From Megamerina dolium (Eukaryota; Arthropoda; Insecta; Diptera; Megamerinidae): 64,000 bases of DNA. Positions 49,786-60,882 of the stretch are shown in pieces (the first letter of the stretch is position 1; each line of letters opens with the position of its first letter). The position numbers and the translations under genes were made by a program. The DNA is taken from the NCBI GenBank assembly GCA_963854835.1, contig OY978527.1, positions 33,335,540 through 33,399,539 of the forward strand, in the 5' to 3' direction. The notes beneath the pieces were generated by a model. It ran no database searches. It had not been told where the DNA came from and saw only the letters and a program-made list of their open reading frames with translations.

Positions 49786-50906
49786 CTTACAGTCGGCTGG
49801 GGCCGACCAAACTATACCCTGCATATGTAGATTTATATATAAAAAGTTTACTCGAATATCCAACTTTTCTTTTATTTCCACTTTTCGAGAAACAATTTTT
49901 GCATATACTACTAATTTACACCCGAAATATGGTTGACTTTGACGAAGTAAAAGGATTTTAAGATAATTCCGAGGCTTAGTATGGGAGCTATATAAAAAGT
50001 GGGCGTGGCTTACCACTTTCTAGTAAATCCAATTAATTTTTCAATGTTAATCCACACCTTAAATTTGGTGTCCTACGTTGCATAGTTTCTAAGTTATGGT
50101 GTTTAACATTTTTGTTTAATTTCCTCAACTTTGTATGGGAGCCCCAATAAGAAGTGGGCGTGGTACGCTGATTTTTCGCCAGATTATTTCCGACTACGAT
50201 ATTAATTTAAGTGTCAATTATGGTTATTGTAGACATAAGATTGCCTAAGTTACAGCTATTTCAATTTAAAATTTGTATGGGGGCTACGATAAACACTGGG
50301 CGTGGTGCGCCCATTTTCTGTGAGCCTAGTTGCTCGTACAATACTAATCCATACCCTAAGTCTCGTTGTCCTAGGCTAAATGGTTTGTAAGCTATGGAGC
50401 TTAAAATTTTAGTTTAATTCACTCGACTTTGTATGGGAGACCCATGAAGGAGTGGGCGTGGCACACTGATTTTCTGCCAGATTTTTGCCGACTACGATAT
50501 TAATTTAAGTGTCAATTATGGTTATTCTAGACAGAAGATTGCCGAAGTTACAGCTGTTTCAATTTAAAATTTGTATGGGGGCTACGATAAACACTGGGCG
50601 TGGTGCGCCCATTTTCTGTGAGCCTAGTTGCTCGTACAATACTAATCCACACCTTAAATCTCGTTATTCTACGCTGAACAGTTTGCAAGTTATAACCGGT
50701 AACATTTTTTTTAATTTCCGCAACTTTGTATGGGAGACCCAAAAAGGAGTGGTCGTGGCACATTGATTTTCTGCCATATTATTTCTGACTACCGTGTTAA
50801 TCTAAGTGTCAATTATGGTTATTCTAGACAGAAGATTGTAGAAGTTACAGCAGTTTCAATTTAAAAAAAATACAGACACTTTGTATGGGAGCTACGCTAG
50901 AAAGCG
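49786..50906 (-). mobile_element. DINE-1/INE-1-like Helentron, copy 3, 5' end lost
   Basis: The minus-strand 3' terminus (GTCGGCCCCAGCCGAC hairpin near 49792-49807, subterminal repeat TTATACCCTGCATA-like next to it) is intact. Two ~298 bp repeat units follow (TAGTTGCTCGTAC landmark at about 50327 and 50625). The element stops inside the unique region at GCTACGCTAGAAAG, where the other copies continue toward their 5' end, and abuts copy 4 in opposite orientation. Confidence 0.8.
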
Positions 50907-53900
50907 TAATGCAATATGCATGGTATATTCATTTCGGTCAGATGTTTGTGTCCACTTGAAGGAATCTTCGGAGATATAGACATAGATATATATTCGTGAT
51001 CAGCGTCGATTAAATTTTCGATTTAACGATGTCCGTCCGTCCGTCCGTCTGTCTGTCACCTGGCTGGTTCGCACGATAACTTGAGTAAATATTGAGCTAT
51101 TTCGACGAAATTTGGCACAAGTAACCTATGATCCAAGGGTACGGAGGAGATTGATATTGTGCATGATCGGTCAATAGCCACGCCCACACCAAGCATTCAA
51201 AGCGAATAACCTCGGAATTTTCAAAATCTTTAACTTGCCATAAGTCACTCAATATACGACTTGGGACAACAATATTTGGCACATAGAGTTACATTATAAC
51301 ACTATATAACTTCGCCAAAAATGGGTGAGCCACGCCCACTTTTCAGCGTAGCTCCCATACAAAGTGTCTGTACTTCTTTTAAATTGAAACAGCTGTAACT
51401 TCTACAATCTCCTGTCCAGAATAACCATAATTGACACTTAGATTAACATGGTAGTCGAAAATAATATGGAAGAAAATCGGTGTGCCACGCCCACTCTTTT
51501 TTGGGTCTCCCATACAAAGTTGGGGAAATTAAAAAAAATGTTACCGGTTATAACTTGCAAACTATTCAGCGTATAATAACAAGATTTAAGGTGTGGATTA
51601 GTATTGTACGGTAATAATCTGGAAAAAAATCAGTGTGCCACGCCCACTCCTTCATGGGTCTCCCATACAAAGTCGAGGGAATTAAACTAAAACTTTTAAG
51701 CTCCATAACTTACAAACCACTTAACGTAGGACAACGAGATTTAAGGTATGGAATAGTATTGTACGAGCCACTAGGCTCACAGGAAATCGGCGTACCACGC
51801 CCACTGTTTATCGTAGCCCCCATACAAATTTTAAATTGAAACAGCTGTAACTTCGGCAATCTTCTGTCTAGAATAACCATAATTGACACTTAAATTAATA
51901 TCGTAGTCGGAAATAATCTGGAAAAAAATCAGTGTGCCACGCCCACTTCTTATTGGGGCTCCCATACAAAGTGAAGGGAATTAAACTAAAATTTTAAGCT
52001 CCATAACTTACAAACCATTTAGCGTAGGACAACGAGATTTAAGGTATGGATTAGTATTGTACGAGCCACTAGGCTCACAGGAAATCGGCGTACCACGCCC
52101 ACTGTTTATCGTAGCCCCCATACAAATTTTAAATTGAAACAGCTGTAACTTCGGCAATCTTCTGTCTAGAATAACCATAATTGACACTTAATTTAATATC
52201 GTAGTTGGAAATAATCTGGAAAAAAATCAGTGTGCCACGCCCACTTCTTATTGGGGCTCCCATACAAAGTGAAGGGAATTAAACTAAAACTTTTAAGCTC
52301 CATAACTTACAAACCATTTAGCCTAGGCCAACGGGATTTAAGGTATGGAATAGTATTGTACGAGCAACTAGGCTCACAGGAAATGGGCGCACCACGGCCA
52401 CTGTTTATCGTAGCCCCCATACAAATTTTAAATTGAAACAGCTGTAACTTCGGCAATCTTCCGTCTAGAATAACCATAATTGACACTTAGATTAATATCG
52501 TAGTCGGCAAAAATATGGTAGAAAATCAAAGTGCCACGCCCACTCGTTCATGAGTCTCCCATACAAAGTCAAGGGAATTAAACTAAAATTTTAAGCTCCA
52601 TAACTTAAAAACCATTTAGCGTAGGACAACGAGATTTAAGGTATGGATTAGTATTGTACGAGCAACTAGGCTCACAGAAAATGGGCGCACCACGCCCATT
52701 GTTTATCGTAGCCCCCATACAAATTTTAAATTGAAACAGCTGTAACTTCGGCAATCTTCTGTCTAGAATAACCATAATTGACACTTAAATTAATATCGTA
52801 GTCGGAAATAATCTGGAAAAAAATCAGTGTGCCACGCCCACTTCTTCATGAGTCTCCCATACAAAGTCAAGGGAATTAAACTAAAACTTTTAAGCTCCAT
52901 AACTTACAAAGCATTTAGCCTAGGCCAACGAGATTTAAGGTATGGAATAGTATTGTACGAGCAACTAGGCTCACAAGAAATGGGCGCACCACGGCCACTG
53001 TTTATCGTAGCCCCCATACAAATTTTAAATTGAAACAGCTGTAACTTCGGCAATCTTCCGTCTAGAATAACCATAATTGACACTTAGATTAATATCGTAG
53101 TCGGCAAAAATATGGTAGAAAATCAAAGTGCCACGCCCACTCGTTCATGAGTCTCCCATACAAAGTCAAGGGAATTAAACTAAAATTTTAAGCTCCATAA
53201 CTTACAAACCATTTAGCGTAGGACAACGAGATTTAAGGTATAGATTAGTATTGTACGAGCCACTAGGCTCACAGGAAATCGGCGTACCACGCCCACTGTT
53301 TATCGTAGCCCCCATACAAATTTTAAATTGAAACAGCTGTAACTTCGGCAATCTTCTGTCTAGAATAACCATAATTGACACTTAATTTAATATCGTAGTT
53401 GGAAATAATCTGGAAAAAAATCAGTGTGCCACGCCCACTTCTTATTGGGGCTCCCATACAAAGTGAAGGGAATTAAACTAAAACTTTTAAGCTCCATAAC
53501 TTACAAACCATTTAGCCTAGGCCAACGAGATTTAAGGTATGGAATAGTATTGTACGAGCAACTAGGCTCACAGGAAATGGGCGCACCACGGCCACTGTTT
53601 ATCGTAGCCCCCATACAAATTTTAAATTGAAACAGCTGTAACTTCGGCAATCTTCTGTCTAGAATAACCATAATTGGCACTTAAATTAATATCGTAGTCG
53701 GAAATAATCTGGCAGAAAATCAGTGTGCTACGCCCACTCCTTCATGGGTCTCCCATAAAAAGTCGAGTGAATTAAACTAAAATTTTAAGCTCCATAACTT
53801 ACAAACCATTTAGCCTAGGACGACGAGATTTAAGGTGTGGATTACTATTGTACGGGCAACTAGGCTCACAGGAAATGGGCGCACCACGCCCACTGTTTAT

Positions 53901-54763
53901 CGTAGCCCCCATACAAATTTTTAATTGAAACAGCTGTAACTTCGAGAATCTTCTGTCCAGAATAAGCATAATTGACACTTAAATTAATATCGTAGTCGGA
54001 AATAATCTGGCAGAAAATCAGTGTGCCACGGCCACTCCTTCATGGGTCTCCCATACAAAGTCAAGGGAATTAAACTAAAACTTTTAAGCTCTATAACTTA
54101 CAAACCGTTTAGCATAGGACAACAAGATTTAAGGTATGGATTAGTATTGTACGAGCAATTAGGCTTACAGGAAATGGGCGCGCCACACCCACTGTTTATC
54201 GTAGCCCCTGTACAAAATGAGTGAAATTCTTTTAAAGTGAAATAGCTGTAACTTCTGCATACTTCTGTCTAGAACAATTATAATTAATACTTCGGCTAAT
54301 ATGGTAGTCGAAAATAATCTGACAAAAAATCAACATGCCTGGGGCTTCCATACAAAATTTAGAAAATTAATAAAAATTTAAACCGCTATAACTTACGAAC
54401 TATTCAGCGTAGGTCAACCAAATTGAAGGCGTGGATTGATATTGAAAAATGAATTAGTTATACAAGAAGAGGTAAGCCACGCCCACTTTTTATATGGCTT
54501 CCCTTTAAAATCTCGGATTTATCTTAAATATTAAAACACCCATAACTTACTAAATAATACGCCTAGGTCAACCCATTGCAACCTAGGTAGTTTAGTATTA
54601 TAGGCAGAAATTATTCCTCAAAAATTGGTGAGGTAGCCTGGTTCTTAATGTAGCTCCTATACAAAGTAGTGGAAGAAAAGGATGGATATACGAGCAAACT
54701 TTTTATATATACCTCTACATATGCAGGGTATAATTTGGTCGGCCCCAGCCGACTGTAAGGAGA
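50907..54763 (+). mobile_element. DINE-1/INE-1-like Helentron, copy 4, with expanded repeat array
   Basis: Plus-strand copy. The 5' end begins in the loop of the terminal hairpin (TAATGCAATATGCATGGTAT), so the outer arm is missing. The DINE-1-type leader follows: TTTCGGTCAGATGTTTGTGT, GTGATCAGCGTCGATTAAAT and GTCCGTCCGTCCGTC. Then comes a long tandem array, and finally the subterminal repeat TATGCAGGGTATAA and the GTCGGCCCCAGCCGAC hairpin with TGTAAGGAG at about 54735-54763. At 3.86 kb it is the longest copy in the window and is entirely noncoding. Confidence 0.8.
51633..54230 (+). repeat. Tandem array with 298/299 bp units and a 597 bp higher-order period
   Basis: The landmark GTGTGCCACGCCCAC or its variants recurs at 51633, 51932, 52230, 52529, 52827, 53126, 53424, 53723 and 54021, spacings of 298-299. 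Every second unit is more alike: in the region checked, the A-run reads CTAAAACTTTTAAG in one class and CTAAAATTTTAAG in the other, giving a strict 597 bp period for the class starting at 51633, 52230, 52827, 53424 and 54021. Each 298 bp unit is itself two diverged ~150 bp halves, with ACTTCTTATTGG/TCATGGGTC and ACTGTTTATCGTAGCCCCC cores. Confidence 0.9.
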
Positions 54764-54770
54764 TTTTTTT

Positions 54771-54840
54771 AGAAGCTTTTGGATGGAGAATTATTACCTC
54801 CAGAAGAATTGCCAATTGCTTGGCGACAGGTGTATACCGG
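54771..54840 (-). mobile_element. SINE fragment
   Basis: The complement of the SINE middle: AGAAGCTTTT, AGAAGAATTGCCAATTGCTT and GCGACAGGTGTATACC. It directly follows the 3' end of DINE-1-like copy 4. Confidence 0.65.
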
Positions 54841-54970
54841 TTTATAAGATAATATTTGGTAATGGACAGGACTGGTAGAATCGGTAGTTTCTGATAAAAT
54901 CGGCGCCTATCTACCTTTAAGTATTTTTTCGAATGTACATGGTCTATTTTTTATGGATAATTTTATGAAA

Positions 54971-55560
54971 TTAGTGTTTGAATATAATTTCGGGCATATG
55001 GATGCCGCGGCTGGTTTGATCGCGGTGTAATCATGTTTCTTTTTCAAGCAATTCCGGCCTAATCTCGGATATAGTTTGCTCAATTCATCCAAAGTTGCTC
55101 GTCTATCAGCAAAAACTAGCTCGTTCACATATCCTCACAAAAAATAGTCCAGAGGCGTTAAATCGCCAGATCTTGCAGGATAGTTCACAAGTCCACTTCG
55201 AATGATTGTGTTGTCCCCAAATGTTTCCTTCAATAAATCGATTGTTAGGTTCGATGTATGGCATGCTGCGCCGTCTTGCTAGAACCACATCTCTAACACA
55301 TTCATACCACACAATTGGGGAATCAACCACATATCATGGCTCTGTAGCAATCACCATTGGCGGTCGAATGTTGAACGTTGTTGCCTATTACGTTTTTAAA
55401 GAAATATGGACCAATGATTACACCAGCCCATAAGCCCCACCAAACAGTAAGTTTTTGTGGATGTTATAATGTGGATTCGTGTGGATGGCCTTCACTCCAA
55501 ATCTGACAATTTTGCTTGTTCACATACCTATTGAGGCGATATTGAGAAAATATCTCAACC
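54971..55560 (-). pseudogene. DUF4817-type transposase relic
   Basis: The minus strand reads VWWGLWAGVIIGPYFFKN, MWF followed by a TAG and QDGAACHTSNLTIDLLKETF (second catalytic Asp), then VNYPARSGDLTPLDYFL (third catalytic region), a second TAG, GYVNELVFADRRATLDEL and the C-terminus HMPEIIFKH with TAA at 54971-54973. These motifs define an insect Tc1/IS630-related transposase family. Stops and frameshifts make it dead. A mariner is inserted about 230 bp upstream of the readable part. The relic at 15477-16302 is the same family. Confidence 0.8.
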
Positions 55561-55788
55561 ATATAACTGTAGCGATCATTGAGTTTGGATGACAGAACAA
55601 CAATTTTCGTAATAAAATTTCAATATTTTCAATTATTTTTGCGGTGTCAATTTTCCATGTTGAAATTGCAAACCTTACTGAGTACAAATAACTTTCGTGT
55701 TACCATATTTCATAACTACTATACTGTCTTATCCCTATCGGTGATTGGTTCACGTTAGCACTGAAACAAAATTCTTTTAGGTGTGTTA

Positions 55789-57083
55789 CGAGGGCGGATT
55801 GATAATGAAGCTACGTAAGTAGGAAAAAAACATTTTTTTTTTTTTCAAAAACCATTTATTTCTCAATATAGTCTCCTTTTACTTCGACACACTTAGTAAG
55901 ACGATATTCCAACTCTTTTATACCATCTGAATAATACGATTTCGGGGACCCCTCAAAATACGCGTTAGTTTCGGTAATCACTTCTTCGTTTGAGCTGAAT
56001 CTTTTCCCTACGAGCCATTTCTTCAAGTTTGGAAACGGGAAAAAGTCACTAGGAGTTAAATCTGGACTATAAGGTGGATGATCAACCAATTCAAAGTGTG
56101 TTTTACGTAATTTTAGCATCGTATCTTATGCTGTGTGAACCGGTGTGTTGTCTTGAAGAAAGAGTACTTTTTTCTTTTTTAAATGTGGTCGTTTTTTCTT
56201 GATTGCATCATTAAATTGATCCAATAATGCTCGATAATACTTTCCTGTGATTGTGGATCCTTTTTCAAGATAATCGATAAGCAATATTCCGAGTGCATCC
56301 CAAAATACAGTGGTCATAACATGCCAGCCGATTTCACTGTCTTCGCCTTCTTCGGAGCACTTCCACCAGCTTCCACCCATTGTTTCGATTGATTTTTGGT
56401 TTCAGGTGTGTAGTGGTGGACCTACGTTTCATCAACAGTTATTAATCGACGGCAAAAATCAACAGGATTACGCCTTATCATGTCCAAACACCGCTGTGAA
56501 GTGGTCTCTCGAACTCATTTTTGTTCGACACTGAGCAAACGCGGCACCCATCTTACCGATAGCTTTTTCATATGCAAATGTTCATGCAAAATGTTGAACA
56601 CACGTTCATATGAGATGTGTACCATTTGAACAATCTCACGCAACTTGACTCGGCGATCATTCATAACGATATCGAGGATTTTCTTGATATTTTCTTCAGT
56701 AACTACCTCTTTTGGCCTTCCTGTTGATGGTATTGTTGCAGTGCTTGTTCGGCCTCGTTTAAATTCAGCAATCCAATATTTTACCATGTAATCTGACAGA
56801 TCAGACTCAACGTAATGTTTATCGAGATTTTCTTTTGTATCTTTCGCCGTTTTCCCGTTCAAATCATAGTGTTTAATCACTGCACGAAATTCTCTTTTTT
56901 CCATTTTTCAAGAAACACAAAAGCTGGTTACTTCAAACGACTAGAACAAATAAATTAATCGATGAATTTGGGTGAAATTTTAACAGCTAACGTTTGACAA
57001 ATTGCAATTTCAAAAAAAAAAAGGTTTTTGTGTTTGTGCTGCCTTTTTCGTACTTAGGTAGCTTCTTTATCAATTCGCCCTCG
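55789..57083 (-). mobile_element. Full-length mariner element, 1295 bp
   Basis: Inverted terminal repeats of about 40 bp, with 36 positions matching, start CGAGGGCG..ATTGATAA and end GAAGCTAC.TAAGTA.GAAAAA. They are flanked by the TA target duplication at 55787-55788 and 57084-57085. Length and layout are standard for mariner. The single gene inside is on the minus strand and is broken. Confidence 0.95.
55856..56904 (-). pseudogene. mariner transposase (D,D34D), inactivated
   Basis: ATG at 56904 starts an N-terminal helix-turn-helix region (MEKREFRAVIKHYDLNGK; the AT-hook-like TGRPKE is at residues about 77-82). The usual WVPRLLSVEQK follows and the frame is broken by TGA at 56515-56517. The catalytic block reads RRLITVDET followed by TAG at 56422-56424 where Trp is expected, then VHHYTPETKNQSKQWVEAGG. 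A one-base-class frameshift at about 56320-56330 separates SAG from VMTTVFWDALGILLIDYLEK. FLQDNTPVHTA (second Asp) is followed by TAA at 56126-56128, then HPPYSPDLTPSD gives the third Asp, with exactly 34 residues between the two. It ends VKGDYIEK. Three nonsense codons and one frameshift mean no active protein. Confidence 0.9.
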
Positions 57084-57099
57084 TATATGTTATATGGTA

Positions 57100-57320
57100 T
57101 ATTGTTTTTTAATATAATCTCACAGAACTTCAATATACTTATTCAAGGTATCTCCAATAATTCCAAACCATAATTTGTTGTGAAATGCTTTCCAACAAGG
57201 ATTTTACCTGGTTGGGCAACAAATAATTGTCACCAGGGGCCAAATCTGGTGAATAGAAATGATGTTCAAGCAGTTCGAACCTTCTTTCACTGAATTTAGC
57301 CATAGTCAAAACACTTTTCT
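57100..57320 (-). pseudogene. mariner transposase C-terminal relic
   Basis: The minus strand reads MAKFSERRFELLEHHFYSPD, then LAPGDNYLLPN, a degraded form of HPPYSPDLAPSDYxLFPN with the third catalytic Asp replaced in context, followed by stops. It lies just outside the full-length mariner and is a separate, older element. Confidence 0.6.
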
Positions 57321-57324
57321 AAAC

Positions 57325-58318
57325 CTGATCCTCTTTCATGAATTTTTGCATCCAATGGACCGAAAAAAATATTCTGTGTGGATTGATTTACCTTTCTCAA
57401 GAAAAGCGACTTAGATAAGCGATTAGAAAAACTTGCTGGCATAACTGCTTGGTTTTCTACTAGTTTCCTACACATCATAAAAATACAATTACGATTCGCG
57501 GCAGATCACTGATGTGTTCGCACTGGAGTTTTTTGTGTGACACTTTTGTCTGAACTATGGATTGGGGGAATGCACGAAATCATGCATATGTGCAGAAATT
57601 CACATATATTAACGAGTAACGAAGTTTTTTTTTAGTATTTTTCCATGTTTGTAATCGAAAAAAGTATTCCATCCCTCTAGGGGGATGGAATACTATACTC
57701 TTGGAAGCGCTGTTATAAGCACACCATATAATGCATATATGTATGCATTCCACTCGTAAGTGTGGTTTTACACTTTGTGGTGGCTGTGCTTGACTTCATG
57801 CAACATAAACGTAAAGGTTGTTTGAACCACAGACCAGCGTTGTGTATGTTTGTGATATGCCACCAAAATATTCTCAACAAACCGAGCCATATATTTTTCA
57901 TGTTATTCTAAATTTAGACGTATTATTTGGTTGGTTGGTTGTTTACTCCATTTCGGTTCGGTAACATGTTACATGTGGGCAAAATTGTAAAGGACATGTT
58001 TCAGTATCAAATACACACAAGTCTAAACAACACACACCCAGTATGTACGTAATAGAGATATTCATGAACTAGTCGTGAAATAAGGTTTGCAAATGACAAC
58101 TAATATTAACTTCTTATGTAATCATATAAGTATTATTGTGGAGTTCTCAAAATTGCTCGTAAATTGAGAACGGTTTTTAACACCACATTAAAACTGAGAT
58201 TTAACTGCGCAATAGTATTCAGTTATTAGATACTCACGTTTTACATCAAATCACTTATATTACGCAAACTAATATTTATGGATGTGCCAGGTAGAAGACT
58301 TTGGTTTTGTTGCGGCAT
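57325..58318. other. No gene seen; AT-rich
   Basis: Nothing recognisable. Confidence 0.45.
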
Positions 58319-58335
58319 ATGTTAATTATTGTTGT

Positions 58336-58690
58336 GGGTGCCGTAGCTCAGTGGTTAGTGTGTCCGCCTTCTGATCTGTAGGTCGTGGTTCAATCCCCGG
58401 CTGATGCATAACAAATTTAATATCGATAAGATTTTTCTTTCGAACGGTACCCACCTGTCGGCAAGCAATTGGCAATTCTTCCGACAGTAACAACTTGCCA
58501 TGAAAAAGCTTCTTAAAGAACTCTGTGACAAAGCTCAGAAAAAGTGATGTCACAAGTGTTCTGCCGTTTGGAACCGGCTAAAATAAGTAGGTCCCTTCTA
58601 ATATTGTCCAAAATTTAAGACGCACAACAGTAATGGAAGAGAAGCTCGGCCAATGAGCCCTTTGGGGCCTTAAGTGCCACATATTTATTT
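58336..58690 (+). mobile_element. tRNA-derived SINE, best-preserved copy
   Basis: The head is tRNA-like, with RNA polymerase III box A TAGCTCAGTGG (58344-58354) and box B GGTTCAATCCCC (58387-58398) at tRNA spacing. A non-tRNA body follows (GATTTTTCTTTCGAACGGTA, GTCGGCAAGCAATTGGCAAT, AAAGCTCAGAAAAAGTGATG) and the 3' end is CCCTTTGGGGCCTTAAGTGC with an ATTT-type tail. A likely target duplication ATGTTAATT lies at 58319-58327 and 58697-58705. At least eight fragments of the family are in the window. Confidence 0.9.
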
Positions 58691-58709
58691 ATTTTTATGT
58701 TAATTGTCA

Positions 58710-59000
58710 CCATTATTATTGCCGATTGGTGATATAATTATATTTTCATGTGTAAATACATATTAGCGAAAGTTACAAAGCTTTTTTTTTTTGCAAATTA
58801 TCGTAAATTTTATTATTCTTTCAATGTTACCATATTTTTTTGTCTGACTTTATCATAAGAAGACAAGTATCTTTCAAGTTTTCCATGAGTATTCAGATAC
58901 AATTTAAGTCAGGAGAATACAAAAAAAGCAAAAAATACAAATCACAGAAATTAGATATATTATGTTCTGCTAGGCGACTCTTCAATTATTGAATACACAC
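58710..59000. other. No gene seen downstream of the protease
   Basis: Short AT-rich 3' flank with a T-run at 58783-58792. Confidence 0.45.
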
Positions 59001-59007
59001 CTATATC

Positions 59008-59013
59008 TTTATT
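59008..59013 (-). promoter_or_regulatory. Polyadenylation signal of the complete protease gene
   Basis: AATAAA on the minus strand, 33 bases after the stop codon at 59046-59048. Confidence 0.6.
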
Positions 59014-59045
59014 GAGTTTTTTCCCATTTTTTTCACATTTCCATA

Positions 59046-60133
59046 TTAGAATATGTAATTGCTTATAGTTGCTAGGTATAAGAGGACACATAAATATCGA
59101 TTAATCTGCAAACTCACAGAATTATTATTCAAAATCCAATCACGATAATACCAGACATCTGTATAAAATCCCGCAGCGCCTGGCAGACCACAACCAAAAC
59201 CAAATGAAACTATACCCACTACTTGGCTCTCACATATGAGTGGGCCACCTGAATCCCCAGAGCAAGCATCTATAAAGAAATCAGTTTCATTAGCAGCACA
59301 AATCAAGCCTCGATGCATCCGTCTGTAAATCCATCTACAAATTGATTTAGGTAAAATCCGTATATCACCATGTAGTGCTTCAGCTGGTGAGGGGCCTTTC
59401 TATAGACAAACATTTGTTGATGAAACATTTGTGCATATAATATGTTAATGTAGAAACAGTTAGTGAGCTCACATCGAACACCCTTCCCCAACCAACAACG
59501 GTGCATGTGGTACCTGCTATCGGTTTTTTATCAGCTATTGGTAATGTGGTGCTGAATTCACCATTCAATTTGATATCTGACTCTAATATTAGCAGTGCAA
59601 TGTCATCTCTATTGGCTCCCGGCTTATATCCTTTATGTATAATCAATACCTTCACGTTCAGAATTTGAGTATTGGACGTTTTGACGAACCGATTTGCCGA
59701 ACCCGCAACAACAAAGAATTCATTCGCCGATCGTGCCAATTGTCGACTAAAAATAACAGAGTGTCGCACATACTATTATTTATTTATTTTGATTACTTGC
59801 TTTGTTTTTGTCTGTTTATTTTTTGCACACTCACCTATTAAACAAACAATGTGACGCCGTCAGTATGGTATTAGGTTTGAGAATTGTACCGCCACATATG
59901 TGATACGCACCAAATATTGGACTACCTTTTAAACGTATCGAAACAATATATTTTATAAATTTTTTCAATCCGATCCGATGGCCACCTGTTATAAGAAATG
60001 TAAAATTTGATTTATCATCATCTGTATAATCATCATAAGCTTCTGTGGCATCTGACGTTTCACATAAAAGTTGCAAAAACAAATAGAAAAATATAATTGA
60101 CACAATTGATTTTGTTAATATGTGAAAAGACAT
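59046..60133 (-). CDS. Trypsin-like serine protease (S1 family), three exons, 308 aa
   Basis: Exons 60133-59835, 59746-59473 and 59399-59046. Introns are 88 and 73 bp with GTGAGT/TTTTTAG and GTGAGC/CTATAG borders, and the spliced length is divisible by three. The start at 60133 was chosen because [20 protein letters not shown] makes a good secretion signal. An acidic propeptide (YDDYTDDDK, residues 33-41) follows, then LITGG (47-51) in place of the usual R-IVGG, so the residue before the mature Ile is Leu, not Arg. The catalytic triad is His95 (TASHC), Asp148 (DDIALL) and Ser241 (GDSGGPL). Asp235 lies six before Ser, predicting cleavage after Lys/Arg. After the DWIL helix comes a tail ending in [16 protein letters not shown], which could be a membrane or GPI signal. 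Probably extracellular. It is paralogous to the next gene. Confidence 0.85.
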
Positions 60134-60307
60134 GTTTTCAAAAAAAAAAATATAAACAAATGACAAAAATATACAATAAAAATATAGACAAACCATGGCA
60201 TAACCAATGGCATAGTTATTTAAAGTTATATCAGTACAGTTCAGTTCTATTTCGGGGTTGAAATCGGGGTTGATGGATTTTTTTTTTAATATTATACATA
60301 TTTATTT

Positions 60308-60882
60308 TGGAACCAGCATTAATAGCAGTAATGACGTCAGCTTGGAGAACTCTTGCTAACAGGTGTTACTTTGGGCTGAGTAAGCAATTGAGAAGTCGAG
60401 CCATCTCTCGAAGAACGAAAACTACACTCTACAATTCTCTCATCATGCCTGTCCTAACATATGGCGCTGAAGCCTGGACAATTTCCACCTCGGATGAGCG
60501 GATGCTTGGAGTTTTCGAGAGAAAAGTCCAAGCCAAGCAAGTGGCGAGTACCGAATAAGGTACAACCATGAGCTGTACGAGCTGTATGCCGATATTGACA
60601 TAGTAAAGCGCATCAAAATCCAGCGGCTGCGCTGGCTAGGTCATGTCGAGCGAATGGAAGAACACGCTCCAGCTAAGAAGGTGTTATATTCGGAACCCGC
60701 TGGAGGACGACGCAGAAGAGGAAGACCAAACCTCCGGTGGAAAGACCAAGTACTGGAGAACCTGACGGCGCTTGGAATTTCTAACTGGCGCCAGCTAGCG
60801 AAGAACAGAGATGGCTGGCGAAGCGTGGTATTTTCGGCCTAAATCGATATTCGGTTGTTATGGCCACATAAGTAAGTAAGTA
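60308..60882 (+). mobile_element. RTE-like LINE insertion, 5'-truncated
   Basis: Very close to bases 209-812 of the window (3' end of the same LINE), but with a deletion of about 15 bp after AGCTTGGAG and a ~20 bp deletion/rearrangement at AGAAAAGTCCAAGCCAAGC, which shifts the frame. It ends in the same AAGTAAGTAAGTAA tail. A probable target duplication ACATATTTAT / ACATATTTTAT lies at 60297-60306 and 60883-60893. It sits about 175 bp upstream of the start codon of the complete protease gene, pointing away from it. Confidence 0.9.

Noticed and set aside
51633..54224. Five near-identical 67-68 codon frames spaced 597 bp apart
   Set aside because: They lie inside the noncoding repeat array of a Helentron-like element. 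The regular recurrence comes from the repeat period, and each starts at a non-ATG codon.
58336..58410. A tRNA gene
   Set aside because: The box A and box B promoter is good, but the acceptor stem does not pair and the sequence continues into a repeated SINE body, so it is a SINE head and not a tRNA.
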